DNA from: Amoebophrya sp. A120
Taxonomy: Eukaryota; Sar; Dinophyceae; Syndiniales; Amoebophryaceae
Length of the DNA: 64,000 nucleotides
Direction of reading: 5' to 3'
NCBI GenBank assembly: GCA_905178155.1
Contig: CAJINV010000004.1
Span: 1,713,929-1,777,928 of the forward strand
The notes below the pieces were generated by a model. That model did not search any database and was not told the origin of the DNA. It saw only the letters and a list, made by a program, of their open reading frames with translations. Of this stretch, positions 19,753 through 30,300 are shown one piece after another (position 1 is the first letter of the stretch; each line of letters starts with the position of its first letter). The translations under genes were made by a program, and so were the position numbers.

Positions 19753-22618
19753 ATGGTTCTGGTACAACTACCCACGTCCCTACGCGCAGGGCTTTCAAGG
19801 TCCTCCTCCGCAGCTCCATCATGGCCACTCTTCTCGACTATTTTTGGAGCTCCGACCACTCCGAGGGCAAGTTGGAGGGCACCGAGTTCTCCAGGGGTTG
19901 ACGCGCCACCAGTGGCACTACGGCGCAATCGTGATGCGTTTTATTTTCGACCTGCTGCGATAACTAAAACTATTACTAGGGGAATATTTTTTGCAACAGG
20001 ACGAGGGGACAAGAAGAACTCCTCTACATCTTGCGGTTCTACCACCACCGCGAAAGGAAGACGTGTGTCGCTAATGTTACCCCCGCAATTGAATGAGAGT
20101 GATCTTCTTCTTCCAAGTATTGCATTCGGACCCGCGCAAGCAAACGCAAAGTTCTGCAACATCACGCCCTTCCAAGAACTTTCGAAAATGCAGATTTCAT
20201 CTCGCAGGTTGTTCAGTTCATCGCCGCTGTCAGGGACACCGATACGTACTGGCGCCGCTTCTGGACCTACAGCAACCTCACCCCCGCAATCTTCTGCGCC
20301 ATCGGGAACAGCACGAGAACATGAACAAGCGACAATAGACGATAGTATTACTAAAATGCAGAAGAACATCCAGTATCCAGTGCAAATATGTCTGGGTCTT
20401 GAAGAAGAGTAGGACTTGTAATGGCTGTCTTGCAACATTCCTGGAAGGCGAAAGCCTGTGTTGCGTGAGCAGCAAAAGAGCAGCTTCCTTTGTCATACAA
20501 AACCGAACTTTGTCATGCGGGCTAGTCATGATCAAAAAGCGTTCCAAAAACTTGTCATGGTCAGCTGCCAAAAATGCAATGCGCAGCAATCTATCATGCG
20601 CATTCAGCATCACGGGTTTCCAGACCCAGACATATTTGCACCGCACATACAGAACGACGCAGCAAGTCCGAGTACTAGCACAACCACTTCCACCAGCTCC
20701 ATCCCCGTCGAAGTCCTGCAGACCCAAGTGACCGACCTGCAGACCCTATGCACTGCAAAAGTATCGTACTCGTATAAATGCATTACAAATTTCCTCAGCA
20801 TGAGAAATAAAATTTGTAATGCTGATTTACCTTGACAAGCAGATTTGTAATGCATGATTGCAATACGAGTACGATACTTTTGCACAGGATAGACCCGGGT
20901 CGAGAAGCTGGAGAAAACAGCTAAGTCTGCCATATGGCGTTCGCAAACGCTATATTCTCAACTGTTACATGAATTTGTAATGCAAGAATGCCAAAAGTGC
21001 AAGGGTGAAGATTGCGCCTTTTGCATTACAGGTTTGGCACAGATTTAGATGCTGTTTAAGTAGCCCTTTGGAAATTTGTCATGCGAAGCAGCTTGATGAT
21101 AGTGATACTGATGAGAGTTTTACATGACAAATTCACGCACCACTTGAGAGTGTAACGTTTGAGAACCCCAAATCCCAAGTCCGCAGGTTTTCTCGCGAGG
21201 TTCATGAGCTTTTTCCAGGAGTACGGTACGCCTTTCATCATCTACTTATCAAGTGCAAAAATGTCTGGGTCTGGAAGGGTTGAAACTTGTGATGCAAACT
21301 CTGGAACGCACAAAAATTTGTGTTGCATGAGCGCCAAAAGCTGCTGTCCATTTCTTGGCACGTAAGTAGGAAGTTTCTCATGCGGGACAGGCATCATGAC
21401 GCTTGCTCAAATCCTGTGATGCTTTTGCCTGCATCAGACGCCATTTGCGTGATCCGAAACATGCATGACAAATCTCGCAATCTTCCAGACCCAGACATTT
21501 TTACATTTGATACTACTACGGGGTCGCGTATTGCGGAATGTTCGTAGGGTTTCTCGCGCTGTTTCAACTAGAAACTATGCCAGTGCACAACTGCTTCTGT
21601 CTCTCCTCATTTGTTATGCTGAAAGAACGCAATTCCATACGATGTCGATGCGTTGCCTGGTGTCGGGACTGACTGGCATGACAAGTTTCAGCTTCATCTC
21701 GAACAACACTTCTTCTAGGATCCGCAGGTAGATTTGTTATGCAGAGCATGCATCTCATTCTCATTCTCATCTCCATCTGCCACCCTTTCTTGCTAGTTCG
21801 CCATAAAATTTCAAATGGGTAGGAGTGGAGGTCATGATTGTGCAATCTGACAGAAATCCTCCCGGATCCGTTGGATTTGCTGGACCAGTTTGGGTTCGAG
21901 CTGCCGGAGTCGCTATCCAAGTTGAAAATGACCTGTTTTAGTGTGTTAAGTCTGTGTATGTACAAACACTACAGTAGCGATGACGTATGCGTGTCCACAT
22001 GTTAGCTGCGCATGAGGATGAGTAGCTTTCTTTGTCGTGCAGAGTAAATTTTTGATGCTAGCACTGTCCAACTCCAAGAGTGCTATGCCAACATGCACAC
22101 AATTTTTTTCCTGGATAGTCGCTGCTCAGCAGGGTCGAACGGGGTGGCGTCGGAGGCGGTGAAGATGATAACAACGGGCCTGATGGAAGAAACGATGCAT
22201 CGGTGGGAACACCCATATGGGATTGTTCTCAACTGTTACATTCTCAACTGCTATATGATTTGTCATGCAAAATGAGCATCAACATCCACACAGGGAAGCT
22301 ACTTCGCATGACAAATTTTGGAAAGGCGAAACAGCGCCTAATTTGTGCGGAATTTGTCATGCTAAAGGTGCAACCTCCCTGCTTTGACTTTTGCCAACAT
22401 TCTTGCATTACAAATTCATGTAACAGTTGAGAATGTAACACTTGAAAACCTCATAACCCAGTCCAAGCAAGCGCCCACTCTCCGAACGTGTCGACCCCTT
22501 CTGGCTGCGAGTTTTGGTCTCGTTCGTACTAAACGAGGCGCTCGAGGTACCCAGATTCTTGCTGGTCGCAGCCACGTTCAAACCGCTGCTGGCACTGTTC
22601 CAGAAGCTGAAACGGTAG
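19753..22618 (+). CDS. Gene 3: FAM210/DUF1279-like mitochondrial membrane protein
   Basis: Exons: 19753-20373, 20653-20746, 20897-20932, 21178-21246, 21518-21575, 21858-21913, 22123-22215, 22461-22618 (TAG). After a long basic, Ser-rich N-terminus resembling an organellar presequence comes a short coiled coil (EVLQTQVTDLQTRVEKLEK). The domain proper follows: AGFLARFMSFFQEYGTPF, one hydrophobic span (YYGVAYCGMFVGFLALFQL), PDPLDLLDQFGFELPESL, then after a Gly/Asp-rich insert DPFWLRVLVSFVLNEALEVP. The order YG, membrane span, PxxLL and a C-terminal N(E/K)A..PxR block matches DUF1279 of FAM210 proteins, inner mitochondrial membrane proteins of largely unknown mechanism. The domain becomes visible only when seven introners are removed. 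The Gly/Asp-rich insert is not part of the usual family. Confidence 0.75.
20374..20649. mobile_element. Introner, family A, degraded right end
   Basis: Left TATCCAGTGCAAATATGTC, right GACATATTTGCACCGCACATA, two bases longer than usual. Only CAG is shared by the flanks. Removing 20374-20652 joins KNIQ to NDAAS in frame; a 5-bp removal would not. Confidence 0.8.
20747..20891 (-). mobile_element. Introner, family C, reverse
   Basis: Left TATGCACTGCAAAAGTATCG, right CTTTTGCACAGGATA. TSD GACCC/GACCC. Joins DLQTR to VEKLE inside the coiled coil. Confidence 0.94.
20933..21172. mobile_element. Introner, family B, right end AAA
   Basis: Left TATGGCGTTCGCAAACG, right GTTTGAGAACCCCAAA where ATA is expected. 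Flanks TGCCA/TCCCA. Joins AKSA to KSAGFL. Confidence 0.87.
21247..21512. mobile_element. Introner, family A
   Basis: Left TATCAAGTGCAAAAATGTC, right GACATTTTTACATTTGATA. TSD CTACT/CTACT. Joins PFIIYY to GVAYC. Confidence 0.93.
21576..21852. mobile_element. Introner, N-like, right end CA
   Basis: Left TATGCCAGTGCACAACTGC, right GATTGTGCAATCTGACA. Flanks GAAAC/GAAAT. Joins QLET to LPDP. Confidence 0.78.
21914..22117. mobile_element. Introner, D/E-like
   Basis: Left TATCCAAGTTGAAAATG, right CAATTTTTTTCCTGGATA. TSD GTCGC/GTCGC. Joins LPESL to LSRVE. Confidence 0.85.
22216..22455. mobile_element. Introner, family B
   Basis: Left TATGGGATTGTTCTCAACTG, right GAGAATGTAACACTTGAAAA then CCTCATA. TSD ACCCA/ACCCA. 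Joins VGTPS to PSKRP. Confidence 0.9.
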
Positions 22619-23423
22619 CTGAACATGTACAGAAAAGACGCGACGAAAGATTGGTCTTGACAAGCCCTTGGAAATGAGTGCTGAAGACAGGGAGGGTGGT
22701 CTCTTGAACAGGTCGCGCTGTCGTGATCTTACTTGGTAAGCATAAAGTAAATGCGCAAAAAAACTTTCGCTCAGTGCCTGAGGACTACAAAAAGCCTCGC
22801 TTTTGTAGACTACTACACGAACACAGATCCAGATGAAACACCGGCTGACCAGCGCCACGTGGTGACTCACTGCTTGATCTATGGTGTGTGCTGCTGTGAT
22901 GTTTCTTTATATAAACGTTGCTGAAGAACTGTTGAGTCGTGAATTTCTCGCATCTCGTGTAGTATCTTCATCCGTCCTTGCCCCGGTTTTTTCATTTTCC
23001 AGGGTCGTTGCGTCATCTCAAGAGCTTTCCAACACTTCTCGGGGACAGTACACCGGTTCTGTTTTGCACGAATCGCCACGATGTCCCATTCTCGCACTTG
23101 CTATATTTACGATGGATAAGTCGTAAGCGTAACACAACGAATTCTGTTGAGTGCGGATCGTGAGAGCAGGGAGACGGAGAGCATAAGGAGAAAAATCGAA
23201 TGCACTTCCCTGCAGAAGATAAAAGAACAGCACCCGAGGTCAATAACAGTCAACATATTCGTACCTGTTTCGACCTCGATCGCCGCTATCGAGTAAGTAG
23301 CACCTGATACTGTACTTCCAGGACCTCTAGTGCCGAGTTCAGGAGGCTGGGCTCTGCGCTTCATACTGAAGCTTACTTAACGAAATTGTTTCGAGCACAC
23401 TTTATTTCTCAAAACCAAACAAG
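22619..23423. other. Intergenic region between genes 3 and 4
   Basis: No supported gene or introner. Confidence 0.5.
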
Positions 23424-24680
23424 ATGGCCTCGCCCTACCTCAACCTCAAGCCGACCGTGAGACTCGGACGCGGCATTGTCGTTGTTCCCGTACTTCTCGC
23501 GGTTCTCTGGGCTTTTCTCGCGTTCGCCGAAAGTCAGAACCTCCGGGGCGACAATGCGCCCCCCCCCCGCGAAAGTGTCGTTGGCACTGTCAGCGGGGGG
23601 AACAGCGACAGCACCGAATGCCCTCACGAAAGAGGATCGGGATGCCTTTCGCGAGATTTATGAGAAGAAAATGAGTAAGCAACAGTATTTTATTCATTGA
23701 ATAGAGTCAACATATTTTATTGATGTTCAATTATCAATGTGTGTTCAATGTTTTTTTGCGATTGCTGCTTAGTTCCTTTGTTATGTTGATGCGTGACCAT
23801 TTCTATCTCATTAATCAATGAATACTTTTCTGTGTCGTGGTCGTGCTGGTGCTGTTTGTGTGGTCCTCCTTTTCGCTGTTTTGAACAAAAGTGGGTTCAA
23901 TTTGGCAAGAGCGACATTGAAAAATGTATGCGTGACATTTGTCAGGTTTGATCGAGAGAAGCGGGCTCGGCCTCCCGACAATCGGCTTCATGCTGCATGT
24001 CATGGACCTGACCGGCGGAAATCTGGACTTTGCCGTGCAGGTGTACAACTCGGGGGAGATCAACGCGTTTCTCGCCCTGGATGTCAACAAGGACCGCAAA
24101 CTCGACGGCCGCGAGTGCCCCTGCTTTTTTGCGCGGATGAATCCAAGCGCCGCCACGACGGAGGAGGATCCCGCCACCGGCCTGGACTTCATCGCGTTCC
24201 GGAACGCCTGCTCGGTGCCGGCAGGGGAGGACTCCGCGTTTCTCGAGAGGAGTCAATGGGACTGGCGCGAGCAATCGGCGTGGGAAAGAGCCTGGCATCG
24301 TTTTGAGAAAGGCGGCCCACTAGCGGTTTGTTTTAGCTGCTGGCCTACCTTCCAGGACACGGGCAAACCTTGGCTCCGCGGCGAGTCTAGTGGCCCGGAG
24401 AACTCCGCAGCTAGGGAGTCGGACGAGGAAATAGTACGTGATAAATATACCAAAACTTATTTCAACTTTTTCAGTCAGTGCGGCTGCGGGTGCGGTACAG
24501 AGCTCCATTTCGTACTCTGCAGGCCGTGTGCTCTAGCGATATGAATGTCATGTCGCCGTTGATACTACAAAATGGATACCTCGATCTTGTCAGGTAATTG
24601 ATACCAGGTCGAGCTCTATTTCGTCGACGTCGAGCTCGGCCTCGTCGAGTTCGGGCTCCTCGTTCTCGGGCGACGCGTAA
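23424..24680 (+). CDS. Gene 4: EF-hand protein with N-terminal signal anchor
   Basis: Exons 23424-23674, 23946-24433, 24594-24680; both introns are GT-AG (GTAAGC...GTCAG and GTACGT...GTCAG). The N-terminus has a hydrophobic span (IVVVPVLLAVLWAFLAFA), so it enters the secretory pathway or is membrane-anchored. Residues coded at about 24077-24115 form a canonical EF-hand loop (DVNKDRKLDGRE), a calcium-binding site; a second, degenerate helix-rich EF-like region precedes it. It ends in a Ser-rich tail. The signal-anchor frame and the frame that codes TKEDRDAFREIYEKKM differ by one base within exon 1; a run of ten C at 23559-23568 lies between them, and nine C would join the frames. This is either a sequence error, a true indel or an unrecognised junction. 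No introner lies in its coding part, unlike all other genes here. Confidence 0.65.
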
Positions 24681-24788
24681 AAATCCGCTTCATGAATTTC
24701 TGATCGACACACGACCTTTTAGAAAGTCACCTCCTGACGCAAACGCGACCGTGTGCGGACGAGACCTGATTTTGATCGGAAGCTGCAC

Positions 24789-25078
24789 TATGCATTGCAA
24801 CTATGTCTCCGCCTGGATCTCGTCTCTGTGATGCTATTTTCTACAATAAACAGAGTCTGCATATATTGCACGAAGCGGTTTGGGGAGCTTTTTCGTCGTG
24901 CTGGAGGTCGGTTTGGCATGCGATTTCCAAACGACTCGGCAACAAGCTTGCAAAAACTTGCCATGCATTTATTATCTGCAGCAGACCGGTTTCTCATGCA
25001 AGAATTAGCCATACACACGCGCACAGGTCCGCTACTTCTACTTTCCAGACGCAGACAAAGACATATTTGCAGCGCATA
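24789..25078. mobile_element. Introner, family A, in a non-coding region
   Basis: Left TATGCATTGCAACTATGTC, right GACATATTTGCAGCGCATA. Flanks TGCAC/TGGGC. It lies 109 bp after the gene 4 stop, so it is in the 3' UTR or in an unrecognised exon. Confidence 0.75.
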
Positions 25079-26229
25079 TGGGCGTAAGTCGCATTCTTGC
25101 GTTTGCGAAGCAGCAGCCGTAGTACCATCTTCCGCTTCTGCGGCACCCGCATGAAGATGTGCAATCAGAAGAGGCAATCTAAAAACTTCACTTTTATACA
25201 ACTTTCAGAAACTTTATACAGCTTTCCAATCTCACCTTTTATTTTATTTGCACACTTATTATTACTTTTTCAGATTCAGTGTATGTAGATTCGGCTCAAG
25301 AACTGTTTTAATTTCCGCAAATTAGGGCGTACAAGCAGAAGCAAGCCAAAGTCGCTTAGCCGCGTCCTCTTTTTGTTTAAGCACTTAATAAGCACTAATT
25401 AATAATTTGTATTGTTACACTGAGCAACTTCTTGTTTCTTTTGTCAAAAGTTGTACGAGGGCGCACCAAGGAGCACGCACGTACAGCAAAACGGCAAGGA
25501 GACTAGACTTCTGCATCCGACAAGAAACCCTCTTCATTCGAACTCCCGTACTATTGTATTTGAAAGAGCGTATTTATTGTTACGCTTACAGTTGCGCCTG
25601 AAGTAGCTTATTGTATTCGGAAGAGGTTCGTAACGGGGAGAGCGAGGTAGACGAGCAGGATAGAGAATCGCATCTATATCTGTTTGCTTATCGTGCCTTA
25701 CAGAATACCTTGCTAAGTTTACGCTTTTGCTTTTACATCTGTCACGAAATAAAAATGAAATTGTGACGCGCTGAACTACGAGTTTGCGCAATATTTGATG
25801 CAAGCGTTTCTGATCTCTTCGGTCGCCAGTCGACGCAAGGAAAAGAACGGTCGTGCACTCGACACAAACTAAAATCCGAACGCCTGTGGGCGATCAAGAA
25901 AATTTCCAAAATTTTTGAAATAAATGTCATGTACTCACCGCAAATAACTACAACGAACCAAATACGACGTGAGCACGCCTCAATAAAGCAGAGCCAGTGT
26001 CACATCGACTGTGGTCGTGTGCTCGCAGTGTAAAAGCTATACGAACGCTCCGACTTTTCTGGGTACAATATGTTGAAAGAGTGATCGCGTGGCGCAGTGT
26101 GTATCGCCGACATTTATTGCCAAAACAGAAAAGCGAGCAGCCACTTTTCTCGCCCCGTGTCATGTTTTCGGGTGTTGAGCTGTGATGGTGATCTCATCAG
26201 CTCATGATCCCATTTTTGAGCTACAATAT

Positions 26230-26259
26230 CATTGCTGTGTCACAATCACCTCGATCTCA
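26230..26259 (+). repeat. 30-bp direct repeat, copy 1
   Basis: CATTGCTGTGTCACAATCAC onward to ATCTCA; second copy at 26894-26923 with one difference. The two copies bracket the pair of 121-bp repeats. Confidence 0.85.
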
Positions 26260-26448
26260 AGTGATTGGCGGCCTATTTGCCGAAATAACGAAAACTCTAG
26301 CGAGGTTAGTTGTCCCGTTTTAGCTGGTCCATCAAGTAAACTTTTCACATCTTTTCTTTAAATTATTTTTCGCTTTTTCCAGTAAAACTTTCTCTACCGC
26401 CGCTTTCGAGCGAGCATTCATGAACACTCTTTCGAGTTATATGTGAGT

Positions 26449-26569
26449 GGGTGCTCCCGTTCGGACAGGCGCTACCCCTACTATTGCTTAGTGGTGAGGT
26501 TAGGTATCATCTAGTAACTTCTAGCCCTGTTGCCGCCAATCCAGAGCCATAGGAAGATAGTAGCCTGCC
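26449..26569 (+). repeat. 121-bp direct repeat, copy 1
   Basis: Starts GGGTGCTCCCGTTCGGACAG; matches 26726-26846 over its full length with scattered substitutions. Contains TTGCCGCCAATCCAGAGCCA. No coding frame is conserved between the copies. Confidence 0.88.
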
Positions 26570-26725
26570 GCCTCCCCCGTTGAAAAAAAAAACATTCTAA
26601 TTTATCCAGCGGGCTAAGCATTCACCGCAACCGAGCAACAGCACGTGGAGCTCCCTATGAGCCTAGTGGAAAAGTCTTATGAGCCCATAACAGTAGAAAA
26701 CTGATAACTTAGGTTTGTATAGAAC

Positions 26726-26846
26726 GGGTGCTCCCGTTCGGACAGGCATTACCCCTGCTATCGCTTAGTGGGGAGGTTAGGCTCCATCTAGTAGCTTCTA
26801 GCACTGTTGCCGCCGATCCAGAGCCATAGAATGATAGTGACCTGCC
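26726..26846 (+). repeat. 121-bp direct repeat, copy 2
   Basis: Second copy; spacing start to start is 277 bp. Confidence 0.88.
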
Positions 26847-26893
26847 ACTCACCCTCTGGAAGCTGGAAAACACTACTTGAGCTCGAGCTTGAT

Positions 26894-26923
26894 CATTGCT
26901 GTGTCCCAATCACCTCGATCTCA
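26894..26923 (+). repeat. 30-bp direct repeat, copy 2
   Basis: Copy of 26230-26259, lying after the second 121-bp repeat. Confidence 0.85.
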
Positions 26924-27323
26924 GGCGTTTTTCTGCCAAAGGAGGTTCTTCTAGTTGCAGATCCCGTCGCCGCTCGGTTCTTTTCAAAGTGGCTCGGATC
27001 CATCGAAGCTTGCGAAAATCTTCGTTCCTGCAACGAACAAGATCTTCAGACATTTTTGGTTTCTTCGTTTTTTTTCTCTCGTCGTTTTTTTCGTTTTCTG
27101 GGTCATGACCTACATGATTGCAACAAACTATTGTGCTTCAGGAGTCGCTCGAATACCAATGCGAGGTCTGGTGTAAAACCAAGTATAGCTTAAGCTTTTG
27201 AAAATTTACATCAAAGTCGAGCGCCTCGTGAGTAGAGCCTTCATCTCATGTCCCCTGACATGAACAAATATCTGTGAAGACGCGACCCCCCGGGATAATC
27301 GGCTAACCACCAATACAAACGTC

Positions 27324-30300
27324 ATGTCCACCAGCACAAACCGCCACCCAGCCCAGTTTCTGGTTTTGGACGGTCTCAACTTGCTGGAGATTCTTCGCGT
27401 CTGTTGCACCTTTCTGTGCATTGGTTTCGTCACAACCACGTTTTTGCAATACTGCGGCGAAATCGTGAAATATCATCGAGCAAGGAACCCCGGCGTGGTG
27501 GCGAATTTCGTGGCAGAAGATGTACTTACTCTAAAACTGCAAATAAGCGGCAATGCCCTGAAGTCCTGCGAAATCCATGCCCCGCGAACTTGCCCCTCTG
27601 TTGGCCTGGGACAGAGCGGAAAGTAGTTATATATTACAAAGGGTCGCCTTAGCATTGTGAGTGCATTTTGGGAGCAGGAGGGCCTCGGTATTTGGAGAAG
27701 TGAGGAGATGTCCTCTCCTTCGTAAGTTGATCGCCTTGCACTGGCGCCATAGCCAAAAACAGGCAGCTGCAAAGTCGAAACCGTTCGCAGAAGAGCTGCG
27801 AAAGAGGCAAGGAAGGCCATCAGCAAGTAGAAAAGGGCATGGGCCACCCCAGTAGCCCTGCCAAGGAAGAGGCTGCACCCGTCGCAACGTCGCTCCGCCA
27901 ACGAGGTTCCGGACCGGGCTACCTAGTGGCCGTCGCGTCGCCCTAGCTTTATTTCGTCCGTGTTAGGTTTACATCGACCTCCTGAAAGCAGAGGCTGCTT
28001 TTATTGTCCCGAAATTTTCGCAACCACAGAGTCAACCTTTTGGAAGCATAGGTTGATTTTATGGTTGCGAAGTTTCCGGAGGCATAGCCATAGAATCGAT
28101 TTCCTGGAAGCAGATGGTGATTTTATGGCCACGACGTTTTATTTTCTTCAGCCATTGGCTGGAGAAGACGCGACCCAAAATGCGCCTGCTTTGCCCCTTT
28201 TAGGTCAGGCCCTATGCCAGATTAAGGAACCCCGGCGTCGTGGCGAATTTCGCGGCGGAAGACGTATCTATGTGATTCTCATTTGGCCATAAAGATGAAC
28301 ATCATGGCAGGGAAGATCCTGCTTAAAACTGCCTGCACAAATAAAATAAATCCGAACACAATGAAAGAACGTGACTCATTGCCATTTTTTTCCACGTGAT
28401 CAGACCTCCTTCAGTGTATTGTAAGACAGGCTGAAGAAAGACAATGACAAACACAGCCTCATATAACCAGCAAAAAGAACTTTAACTTACTTCGCACGAC
28501 AATCTATACCTACAGCTCATCGCCGTTCCCTTTTTTGTCGGCATTGGAGCGGTACCAATATGGGGACTCGTGTTGGACTACCTCGAGTCAAAGCGCACAC
28601 TGACCACCGCGACCATGCTTGCGCTCGTAGGATGCTTCGCCCTCGGGCAAAACCCTGGGTACTTCAGCGCGTTTCTGCTCTTCCTTGGCGTCAACGGCAT
28701 GCGGCTTAGCATCGCCGCGCTAGTGCAGCAGACGTGCATATGCGGTGCGAATAGGTCTGGACCCTCTGGAGGAATGCAAGGTCTCATGCTGTCGACTTGG
28801 CATCAGTATCACAGTAAAGCGGCTATCCTGCTGGTGCACATGAGCACCAGGAGCAAAAGTGCGTAAGTACTCTTCACCACGCGAAAATGACATTCCCCAA
28901 GCCTAGTAGGCATAGAGCGCGAGAGCAGATCTATTTCTCAAAACTTGTCGTGTCGCGCGTATCGCAGACCATCTTTTGTGTGATGCGAAAGCTGCATCAC
29001 TTCAAACAACCACAGTCTTCCAGAAGATCCGGACGTATTTGCGTTTGATAGTGGAAGAGCAGCTACGGGCAGGACAGATACGGTATTGGAAGCAAGGTGA
29101 ATAGTGCTACTGCTACCATGCCCATGTCCATTGAGGACCATTGAGGAGCTGTCTTGCATATTTGATTTGAATGAAGCATCAGTATTTTATGTGATGAGTA
29201 GATGCTCGCCAGCACTCCAACTCATTTGTCCTCCAAGCGTCGATCGCACTACATCACAGGCAAAGCGTTCTGTTTGGCCGCCGCGTTGGAGCTCGTAGGC
29301 GTTTTTTTCGGGCTACAAGTAACCAATCTTTCCTGGGCTGCGCACTACTATCGAATGAAAAAAGTTCGTCACGATCACTCATGCTCATTTTTGCGAAAGC
29401 GAATACAAACCTGTCATGCTTATAAAATGCATTGCCGTCAAATAAATTTCGATTTCCTCCGTGATTTGGATTTCAGCCCTTCTCTTGTGTTAATGCAATA
29501 CAAGAAAAAACTGTGACGCCAGTGCCAGAGACATTTGTCATGCCAGACCTGCAAAAAAAAGTTGACTGTGGGGAATTTTCTCCTGTCCATAACTACGTCG
29601 CCGGCAGCAGTAAATGCGTGGGAATGTGTGTGGATTTCAAATTTGCGTTCCACCTCTGCCTTCCTGTAATTACGGTTTTGTGTGTTAGCCTGGCGCTTCT
29701 AACACGGATCCCGCAGGTGACTGTACTCGCAAATAGTAGCGCCCCGAGGTCACCTTCGGCCTCGCTGCAGGGGAGACAGGTATGTATTAAAGAAGTAACA
29801 AGTTTGCTTGTTGCGATCATGTTGATTCACGATTTTTTGAAGCAAGTACTGGTTTTCTGGTGCTGTCCGGATTTGTGTACCTACTCATCAAGGAAAAAGA
29901 GACATTTGGAAAGCTGCATTCACACGCGCACACCACATCCAACACCGAGGTCCTCCGCCCGCGGTCCATTTCCGGTGCCCGACTTTTCTACGTCGTGGCT
30001 GCCATGAGCTGGTGTGGCTGGGGTGCGTTGCTGTGGTTTGGTGCATTGTTCGTGACGAAGGAGCTCTATCGAGGAAAAAAACTGCGTTTAGTGTAAGTAA
30101 GTCTCTGAAGACTACAACAGCATGACGAATTCACTCTGCAGAAACAGAGCAAGCCTGTCATGCATGGTCAGTAGGTGAAAAGAAAAACGCGTATGAATAA
30201 TAAAGGGCGGGACTTCAGGGCTGTCTGGCATGACAAGTGTATGACTACGTCGTGACTATATTTTTCTGCACATGTAGACGATGACGAGACTTGACTTCTT

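Larger units (their letters stand above)
24681..27323. other. Gap between genes 4 and 5
   Basis: Contains one introner (24789-25078) and a set of direct repeats (26230-26923). No supported coding region. A strong donor-like GGGCGTAAGT follows the introner at 25081, so an unrecognised untranslated exon may exist there. Confidence 0.5.

Noticed and set aside
25280-25310. GATTCGGCTCAAG as a possible relict of the dinoflagellate spliced leader (ending TTTGGCTCAAG)
   Set aside because: Only about ten bases resemble the leader and the upstream part does not match; chance is likely.
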